From the NCBI GenBank assembly GCA_030684775.1, contig JAUXXW010000100.1, positions 1 to 35,797 of the forward strand: DNA of 35,797 bases, given 5' to 3'. This DNA is from Pseudomonadota bacterium. GTDB lineage: Bacteria; Pseudomonadota; Gammaproteobacteria; Burkholderiales; Thiobacillaceae. Below, one piece after another: positions 23,505-29,172 of this stretch (positions are counted from its first letter, which is position 1; every line of letters begins with the position of its first letter). The notes beneath the pieces were generated by a model, which saw nothing but the letters and a program-made list of their open reading frames with translations, had not been told where the DNA came from and did no database searches. The position numbers and the translations under genes were made by a program.

Positions 23505-23547
23505 TTCTCTCGTTGCTCCTGGACGTCTCTGGTCAGGTAGTGGTGGT

Positions 23548-23564
23548 TTCAGACCAAGTCTGAA
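23548..23564. promoter_or_regulatory. Perfect 7-3-7 palindrome between the GGDEF-EAL and nirB genes
   Basis: TTCAGAC-CAA-GTCTGAA is a perfect inverted repeat 44 bp upstream of the GGDEF-EAL start. It has the size of a dimeric-regulator operator. No regulator is recognised. Confidence 0.4.
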
Positions 23565-23631
23565 GCGCCGACATACTGGCACAGTGTTCCTTGTCTCGCA
23601 ACGGAAAAGACAGCCCATGCCGGTGCATTAC

Positions 23632-23646
23632 GCACTTATCCGGTGC
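23632..23646. promoter_or_regulatory. NtrC-type binding site upstream of nirB
   Basis: GCAC-TTATCCG-GTGC has the GCAC-N7-GTGC dyad of NtrC enhancer sites (as in the glnA sites of enteric bacteria). It is centred about 85 bp upstream of the start predicted from the -24/-12 element, a normal enhancer distance. Confidence 0.65.
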
Positions 23647-23698
23647 ATGGCCGTGCCGAAGGATGCGCCAAACCGCTGTTTTCCTGCTTTATTGCACC

Positions 23699-23714
23699 TG
23701 GCACGGGCATTGCT
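23699..23714 (+). promoter_or_regulatory. Sigma-54 (-24/-12) promoter of nirB
   Basis: TGGCAC-GGGCA-TTGCT matches the sigma-54 consensus TGGCAy-N5-TTGCw at every fixed position, with the GG and GC doublets 12 bp apart. Transcription would start near 23725, about 95 bp before the nirB ATG. With the NtrC-type site upstream it implies induction under nitrogen limitation. Confidence 0.8.
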
Positions 23715-23819
23715 AGTCATTGGCCAATGTTCGACAAGGCTCGCCTGGGCGATCCTGGACAACGGTGTCCTCCCACTTCGTGAGGGATTGCCGTTCTTAT
23801 TGGCCAAAGGAAGAGAGAT

Positions 23820-26516
23820 ATGGCATCGATGAATACACCCCACGCTCCGCTGTCCTCCGAGGCAGCGCAATCCGCGCCTTCGGGCGGCCGGGCGGCGCGG
23901 ATAAACAACCCCCACGCTTCGCTGCCCCCCGAGGGGGCGCAATCCGTGCCTTCGGGCGGCCGCGCGGCACGGATGAAACTGGTCCTGGTGGGTAACGGCA
24001 TGGCCGGGATGCGCACGCTGGAAGAGCTGCTCAAGTCGGCTCCCGATCTTTATGACATCACGGTGTTCGGCGACGAGCCGCACCCCAACTACAACCGCAT
24101 CATGTTGTCGCCGGTATTGGCCGGCGAGCAGACGGTGGAACAGATCATCCTGAACTCGCGTGACTGGTATGCCGAGAACGGTATCACCCTGCACACCGGC
24201 AAGAAGATCGTGAAGATCGACCGCAAGCGCCGCACGGTGGAAGCCGACGACGGCACCGTCGCCGCTTACGACCGCATGCTGCTGGCGACCGGCTCCAAGC
24301 CCTTCGTCCTGCCGGTGCCGGGCGCCGACCTGCCCGGCGTGGTCGGTTTCCGCGACATCGCCGACGTCGACGCGATGATCGACGCCTCCACCCACTACAA
24401 ACACGCGGTGGTGATCGGCGGCGGCCTGCTCGGCCTGGAAGCGGCGAACGGCTTGAAGCTGCGCGGCATGGAGGTTTCCGTGGTGCACATCGGCGACTGG
24501 CTGCTCGACCGGCAACTGGACGAACCGGCCGCGCGCCTGTTGCAGAAGAGCCTGGAAGAGAAAGGGCTGACGTTTTTGCTGAAGAAGCAGACCGCCGAGT
24601 TGCTTCCGGCGGCGGAAATCCCCCCTAACCCCCCTTTGACAAAGGGGGGGACTGACTCCCCCCTTTCCCAAAGGGGGGCGGGGGTACCGAAGGGTAGGGG
24701 CTTCATCAGGGATTTGTCGGCGCCCCGCGTTGGCGCCGTGAAATTCAAAGACGGCTCCGAAATCCCCGCCGACCTCGTGGTCATGGCCGTCGGCATCCGC
24801 CCCAACACCGCCCTGGCGGAATCCGCCGGCCTTTATTGCAACCGTGGCCTGGTGGTCAACGACACCATGCAGACCTATGACCCGCGCATCTATGCGGTGG
24901 GCGAATGCGTCAGCCATCGCGGCATCGCCTATGGCCTGGTCGCACCGCTGTTCGAACAGGCCAAGGTATGCGCCAACCATCTGGCGGAACATGGCGTGGC
25001 GCAGTACGGCGGTTCGATGACCTCGACCAAGCTGAAAGTGACCGGCATCGACCTGTTCTCCGCCGGCAACTTCATGGGCGGCAAGGGTCTTGAAGAAATC
25101 GTGTTCCAGGACGTCGGCCGTGGTTCCTACAAGAAACTGGTGCTCAAAGACAACAAACTGGCCGGCGCCGTGCTCTACGGCGACACACTCGATGGCACCT
25201 GGTACTTCGAGCTGATGCGCGACCACACCGACGTTTCCGACTTCCGCGACAAGCTGCTGTTCGGCCGCAACCACCTGGGCGACTCCGGCCATGGCGACGA
25301 AAAGGGCCGCATCATGGCGATGCCGGACAGCACGGAAATCTGTGGCTGCAACGGCGTGTGCAAGGGCGATATCGTCAAGGCCATCCACGAGAAGAAGTTG
25401 TTCACCCTGGACGAGGTGCGCGCCCACACCAAGGCCTCCGGCTCTTGCGGCTCCTGTACCGGCCTGGTGGAAACCATCCTGGCGGCGACTGTGGGTGGCG
25501 ACTACTCGGTCGCGCCGTCGAAGAAGCCTCTGTGCGGTTGCACCGAATACAGCCATGACGAAATCCGCTCGGCCATCGTCGACAACAATCTGAAATCCCT
25601 GCCGGAAACCCTGCGTTTCATGGACTGGAAGACGCCGGACGGCTGCGCCAAGTGCCGCCCCGCGCTCAACTACTACCTGCTCTGCGCCTGGCCGACCGAA
25701 TACCAGGACGATGCCCAGTCGCGTTACATCAACGAACGCGCCCACGGCAACATCCAGAAGGACGGCAGTTTCTCGGTGGTGCCGCGCATGTGGGGTGGCC
25801 TGACCAACCCGAAGGAACTTCGCGCCATCGCCGATGTGGCGGAGAAGTTCAACGTGCCGGAGATGAAAGTCACCGGCGGCCAGCGTATCGACCTGTTCGG
25901 GGTGAAGAAGGAAGACTTGCCGGCGATGTGGAAAGACTTGTCGGACGCTGGTTTTGTCTCCGGCCACGCCTACGGCAAAGCCATGCGCACGGTGAAAACC
26001 TGCGTCGGCAGCAAGTGGTGCCGCTTCGGCACCCAGGATTCCACCGGCCTGGGCGTCAAGCTGGAACAACTGACCTGGGGTTCCTGGATGCCGCACAAAT
26101 ACAAGCTGGCGGTGTCGGGTTGTCCAAGGAATTGCGCCGAGGCCACCATCAAGGACTTCGGCGTGGTCTGTGTGGATTCCGGCTACGAACTGCATATCGG
26201 CGGCAACGGCGGCATCAAGGTGCGCGTCACCGACCTGCTCACCAAGGTGGAAAGCGAGGAACAGGTGCTGGAATTCGCCGGCGCTTTCGCTCAGCTCTAC
26301 CGCGAAGAAGCCCACTACCTGGAACGCACCGCGCCCTGGGTGGAACGGGTCGGCCTGGCACACATCAAGGCCAGGTTGGTGGAGGACGAAGCCAATCGCA
26401 AATTGCTCGCCGAACGCTTCCTGATTTCCCAGCAGCCCGCGCAGGTGGACCCCTGGAAGGCGCGCGCCGAGGGTGAGCAGAAGCATGAGTTCACGCCACT
26501 GACGGCATTGGCATAA
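23820..26516 (+). CDS. nirB: Nitrite reductase [NAD(P)H] large subunit, with repeat-derived insertions
   Basis: NirB reduces nitrite to ammonium in the cytoplasm with NirD. An N-terminal FAD/NAD domain begins 'MKLVLVGNGMAGMRTLEEL' (ATG 23973). Two BFD-like [2Fe-2S] segments follow (CGCNGVCKG near 508 with CGSC near 543; CGCTEY near 572 with CAKC near 609). The siroheme/[4Fe-4S] domain has CVGSKWC near 728 and SGCPRNCAE near 766. ATG 23820 has the good site AAGGAAGAG upstream while ATG 23973 has none, so the protein probably carries a 51-residue extension made of two 72-bp tandem repeats. A family C repeat adds about 35 residues near 266-300, within the flavin domain. All catalytic motifs are intact. 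Total length is 898. Confidence 0.93.
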   Translation: MASMNTPHAPLSSEAAQSAPSGGRAARINNPHASLPPEGAQSVPSGGRAARMKLVLVGNGMAGMRTLEELLKSAPDLYDITVFGDEPHPNYNRIMLSPVLAGEQTVEQIILNSRDWYAENGITLHTGKKIVKIDRKRRTVEADDGTVAAYDRMLLATGSKPFVLPVPGADLPGVVGFRDIADVDAMIDASTHYKHAVVIGGGLLGLEAANGLKLRGMEVSVVHIGDWLLDRQLDEPAARLLQKSLEEKGLTFLLKKQTAELLPAAEIPPNPPLTKGGTDSPLSQRGAGVPKGRGFIRDLSAPRVGAVKFKDGSEIPADLVVMAVGIRPNTALAESAGLYCNRGLVVNDTMQTYDPRIYAVGECVSHRGIAYGLVAPLFEQAKVCANHLAEHGVAQYGGSMTSTKLKVTGIDLFSAGNFMGGKGLEEIVFQDVGRGSYKKLVLKDNKLAGAVLYGDTLDGTWYFELMRDHTDVSDFRDKLLFGRNHLGDSGHGDEKGRIMAMPDSTEICGCNGVCKGDIVKAIHEKKLFTLDEVRAHTKASGSCGSCTGLVETILAATVGGDYSVAPSKKPLCGCTEYSHDEIRSAIVDNNLKSLPETLRFMDWKTPDGCAKCRPALNYYLLCAWPTEYQDDAQSRYINERAHGNIQKDGSFSVVPRMWGGLTNPKELRAIADVAEKFNVPEMKVTGGQRIDLFGVKKEDLPAMWKDLSDAGFVSGHAYGKAMRTVKTCVGSKWCRFGTQDSTGLGVKLEQLTWGSWMPHKYKLAVSGCPRNCAEATIKDFGVVCVDSGYELHIGGNGGIKVRVTDLLTKVESEEQVLEFAGAFAQLYREEAHYLERTAPWVERVGLAHIKARLVEDEANRKLLAERFLISQQPAQVDPWKARAEGEQKHEFTPLTALA
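23838..23977. repeat. Two tandem 72-bp repeat units at the nirB 5' end
   Basis: CCCCACGCT...GGCGCGGATAAA (from 23838) and CCCCACGCT...GGCACGGATGAA (from 23910) are two diverged copies with a 72-bp period. Both contain the GCGCAATCC and GCCTTCGGGCGGCCG blocks. The period is a multiple of three, so both are open in the nirB frame and encode two related 24-residue segments ending GGRAAR. Confidence 0.85.
24615..24720. repeat. Palindromic repeat, family C (C3), in frame inside nirB
   Basis: GAAATCCCCCC leads to the hairpin CCCCCCTTTGACAAAGGGGG (24629-24648, plus G), then GACTGACT, the hairpin CCCCCCTTTCCCAAAGGGGG (24658-24677, plus G), then GGGGGTACCGAAGGGTAGGG and CTTCATCAGGGATTTGTCGG. Compared with C5 the two halves are in swapped order. 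It encodes the peptides PPNPPLTKGG and SPLSQRG. Confidence 0.9.
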
Positions 26517-26528
26517 CGGCAAATCCGC

Positions 26529-26615
26529 GTAGGTCGGGTTAGGCGCGGGGGTTTGCGCCGTAACCCGACATTCCACCGCGTCGGGTTACGCGATAAAGCC
26601 GCTAACCCGACCTAC
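26529..26615. repeat. Palindromic repeat, family D, between nirB and nirD
   Basis: Starts GTAGGTCGGGTTAGGCGCG and ends GCTAACCCGACCTAC, with internal GTAACCCGAC and GTCGGGTTAC that can form an inner hairpin. It occupies almost the whole nirB-nirD spacer. Confidence 0.88.
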
Positions 26616-26629
26616 ACAAAGGAACGAAC

Positions 26630-26959
26630 ATGAACGAAAACTGGCTCGAAATCGGCCACCTCGAAGACATCCCCCGCCAGGGCGCCCGCGTCGTCAAGAC
26701 CACGGCCGGCGAGATCGCGGTGTTCCGCACCGTCGATGACGAGGTGTTTGCCTTGCGCGACAAATGCCCGCACAAGGGCGGCCCGCTGTCGCAGGGCATC
26801 GTCCACGGCAGACGCGTGGCCTGCCCGCTGCATGACTGGAAGATCAACCTCGACACCGGCCTCGCCGTCGCCCCCGATGTCGGCTGCGCCGCGCGCTATC
26901 CGGTGCGGGTGGTGGATGGCCAGGTCAGCCTGTCGCTGGTACCTGGGGAAAGCGGCTAG
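26630..26959 (+). CDS. nirD: Nitrite reductase [NAD(P)H] small subunit, Rieske-type
   Basis: A 109-residue Rieske-fold protein. The cluster motifs are 'CPHKGGPLSQG' near 46 and 'CPLHDWKI' near 64, the C-x-H and C-x2-H pairs of a [2Fe-2S] Rieske site. NirD partners NirB in cytoplasmic nitrite reduction to ammonium. Many enteric NirD proteins have lost the cluster ligands; here they are all present. A clear AAAGGAA precedes the ATG. A hairpin terminator lies about 55 bp after the stop. Confidence 0.94.
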   Translation: MNENWLEIGHLEDIPRQGARVVKTTAGEIAVFRTVDDEVFALRDKCPHKGGPLSQGIVHGRRVACPLHDWKINLDTGLAVAPDVGCAARYPVRVVDGQVSLSLVPGESG

Positions 26960-27013
26960 TACGTTCGGATTACCCCTTTTCCTCGCACGTCGACGCGTGA
27001 ATGCCGCGCGCCT

Positions 27014-27052
27014 AGCCGCCATGCCCACTCCGGGCTGGCGGCTTTATGCTTT
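27014..27052 (+). terminator. Intrinsic terminator after nirBD
   Basis: AGCCGCCA pairs with TGGCGGCT, with an inner GCCC/GGGC stem, followed by TTATGCTTT. The hairpin is strong; the T tract is interrupted. Confidence 0.7.
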
Positions 27053-27196
27053 CTGGCCGGATCTCGCCTCCAGGGCTCGGCAATATTAGCCATCCCTTGT
27101 TGATTGCCCCCTTCTCTTACAGCAGCATCCCTACATGAGGACAAGCAAATCCTCATCTCTTGGCTGACCAAGATGTGCCATTTTCTGGAGGAGTTC

Positions 27197-27499
27197 ATGA
27201 ATAAAGCATTTCTGTTGTGTGGATTACTTGCAGTCGCCCAAGGGGCAATCGCCTCGACGGACGGCGTCGACAAGACGGTTCGTTTCATGGCGGCCAACTG
27301 CGCCTATTGCCACGGCCCGGACGGCAGGAGCACCAGCGCCATCCCCAGCCTGGCGGGGATGCACAAGACCCGCTTCGTCGGCAGCATGAAGGCGATGAAA
27401 GCCGGCACGCAGGCGTCCCTGGTGATGTACCAGATCGCCGCCGGCTATAGCGATGCCGAGATCGATGCCATGGGCGATTGGTTCGCCAATAACAAATAA
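27197..27499 (+). CDS. fccA: Cytochrome c subunit of flavocytochrome c sulfide dehydrogenase
   Basis: A 100-residue periplasmic monoheme cytochrome. The signal peptide is about 1-19 (ending GAIAS), the heme motif is CAYCH near 34 within 'ANCAYCHGPDGRSTSAIPSL', and the probable Met ligand is in 'MKAMKAGTQASL'. The C-terminal 'YSDAEIDAMGDWFANNK' is typical of the FccA/SoxE-like class. It is 23 bp before the flavoprotein gene, with which it forms the sulfide-oxidising heterodimer that passes electrons into the periplasmic cytochrome pool. ATG 27197 follows GGAGGAG closely. It could alternatively be a generic c4-half cytochrome, but the neighbour supports FccA. Confidence 0.87.
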   Translation: MNKAFLLCGLLAVAQGAIASTDGVDKTVRFMAANCAYCHGPDGRSTSAIPSLAGMHKTRFVGSMKAMKAGTQASLVMYQIAAGYSDAEIDAMGDWFANNK

Positions 27500-27522
27500 C
27501 CGGCGCCCCAAGGAGACTAGCC

Positions 27523-28833
27523 ATGACATTGAATCGACGTGATTTTCTTAAATTTTCCGCCGGTGCCGCGAGCGCCGTCGGCCTGAGCACGCTGGCGGCT
27601 TGCGCCGGAACCGGCCCCGCTGTCGGCGGCGCGCGCCCCAAGGTGGTGGTGGTCGGTGCCGGTTTCGGCGGCGCCACCTGCGCCAAATACCTGAAGCTAT
27701 GGGACCCCAATATCGAGGTGACCCTGATCGAGGCCAACGAGAAGTTCGTCTCCTGCCCGCTGTCCAATCTGGTGATCGGCGGCGCCCGCAACATCGAAGA
27801 CCTGACTTTCTCTTATGACGGCCTGAAGAAGCTGGTGGACAACTTCGTCCACGACACCGTGGTCGGCATCGACGCCACCGCGCGCACGCTGCGCACCGCC
27901 TCCGGGCGCAATTTCAGCTATGACCGCCTGGTGCTTTCCGGCGGCATCGAGCTGCAATACGACAAGATCGAAGGCTACGACGCCGAGGCGCGCAAGACCG
28001 TCATGCACGGCTGGAAGGCCGGGCCGCAGACCGTCGCCCTGCGCCGCCAGCTCGAAGCCATGCCCGATGGCGGCGTCTTCGTCCTCGCCACCCCACCGAC
28101 GCCCTATCGCTGCCCGCCCGGGCCTTACGAGCGAGCTTGCCTGGTGGCGGACTACTTCAAGCAGCACAAACCCCGCTCCAAGGTCATCGTCCTGGACGCC
28201 AATGCCGACATCGTTTCCAAGAAAGGCCTGTTCATGGCCGCCTGGAAAAAGCATTACGGCTTCGGCACGCCGGACAGCCTGATCGACTACCGCCCAAGCA
28301 GCAAGGCGCTGAAGGTCAACGCGGCGACCAAGACCATTTCCCTGGAATTCGACGACATCAAGGGCGATGTCATCAACGTGATCCCGCCGATGCGCGCGGC
28401 CAAATTGACCGAACTGGTCGGCGCCCGCCCGGCCGAGGGCAAGCAGGCCTGGTGCCCGGTGGATTTCCGCAGCTACGAATCGAAGACGGTGCCGAACGTG
28501 CACATCCTGGGCGACTCCGCCGAGTCGAACATGCCCAAGGCGGGCGCGGTGGCCAACAACACCGGCAAGATGTGCGCCGCCGCCCTGGTGGAGTTGTTGA
28601 ACGGCAGGCCGCTGGTGATCGCTCCGGTCATCACCAACACCTGCTTCTCGGCCACCTCGGGCACCACGGCCATGCATGTGGCCATGGTTTTCCGTGCCGA
28701 CCAGGATTTCAAGATGGTTTCCCAGCCGCTGCCCGACAAGGGTATCTCCAAGGTGGAAAGCGAGGCGGAAATGAAGTTCATGGACTCCTGGGGCAAAAAC
28801 ATCTGGGCCGACACCCTCAACCTGAAGATTTAA
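27523..28833 (+). CDS. fccB: Flavocytochrome c sulfide dehydrogenase, flavoprotein subunit
   Basis: A 436-residue periplasmic flavoprotein. It has a twin-arginine signal ('LNRRDFLKFSAGA' and a hydrophobic stretch to about residue 30), the FAD motif 'VVVVGAGFGGATCAKYL' near 42, 'FVSCPLSNLVIGG' near 75 with the Cys that in FccB homologues carries covalent FAD, and 'NTCFSATSG' near 371 with the conserved C-terminal Cys. The family oxidises sulfide to sulfur or polysulfide at the periplasmic face. AAGGAG precedes the ATG. It is unexpected to find this pair between nirBD and nasA; the gene is intact. Confidence 0.9.
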   Translation: MTLNRRDFLKFSAGAASAVGLSTLAACAGTGPAVGGARPKVVVVGAGFGGATCAKYLKLWDPNIEVTLIEANEKFVSCPLSNLVIGGARNIEDLTFSYDGLKKLVDNFVHDTVVGIDATARTLRTASGRNFSYDRLVLSGGIELQYDKIEGYDAEARKTVMHGWKAGPQTVALRRQLEAMPDGGVFVLATPPTPYRCPPGPYERACLVADYFKQHKPRSKVIVLDANADIVSKKGLFMAAWKKHYGFGTPDSLIDYRPSSKALKVNAATKTISLEFDDIKGDVINVIPPMRAAKLTELVGARPAEGKQAWCPVDFRSYESKTVPNVHILGDSAESNMPKAGAVANNTGKMCAAALVELLNGRPLVIAPVITNTCFSATSGTTAMHVAMVFRADQDFKMVSQPLPDKGISKVESEAEMKFMDSWGKNIWADTLNLKI

Positions 28834-28978
28834 GCAGGCCAACCGTAACAGCCGGCACGGTGGACACACACGCCACCGTGTCGGCTGTCGCCCGATGCTC
28901 CGTAATCGGGCGGGAAACCGGCGGCAACTGTCGATACCCGGTTTTCCATGAACACCCGCAATGGCATGGTGCGCCGCC

Positions 28979-28993
28979 GCACCGCTCTGGTGC
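28979..28993. promoter_or_regulatory. NtrC-type binding site upstream of nasA
   Basis: GCAC-CGCTCTG-GTGC is the same GCAC-N7-GTGC dyad seen upstream of nirB. It lies about 185 bp upstream of the predicted nasA transcription start. The remaining 28834-29144 region shows no gene. Confidence 0.55.
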
Positions 28994-29144
28994 CATCCAC
29001 CGAACGGCCTTGAACCCGCTTGCGCCATGCAGCGGTGAACCCGCTCGAAGACAAGCCCGTGATGGCCTGTACCCCGTTGATTAGACAGGGTTTGCCAATG
29101 CAAGCCAGTACCCTCCCAGAGACTCTGCGTAACGGCTGAGGGCA

Positions 29145-29160
29145 TGGCATGGGAGTTGCT
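29145..29160 (+). promoter_or_regulatory. Sigma-54-like -24/-12 element at the nasA start
   Basis: TGGCAT-GGGAG-TTGCT matches the sigma-54 consensus with correct 12-bp GG-GC spacing. It would start RNA near 29171, only about 2 nt before ATG 29173, implying a leaderless message. Either that is so, or the match is fortuitous. Confidence 0.5.
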
Positions 29161-29172
29161 AATCCTCTCCCC

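Noticed and set aside
23628-26576. A 982-codon minus-strand open frame opposite nirB
   Set aside because: Antisense shadow of nirB; no recognisable domain, and it runs through the sigma-54 promoter region.
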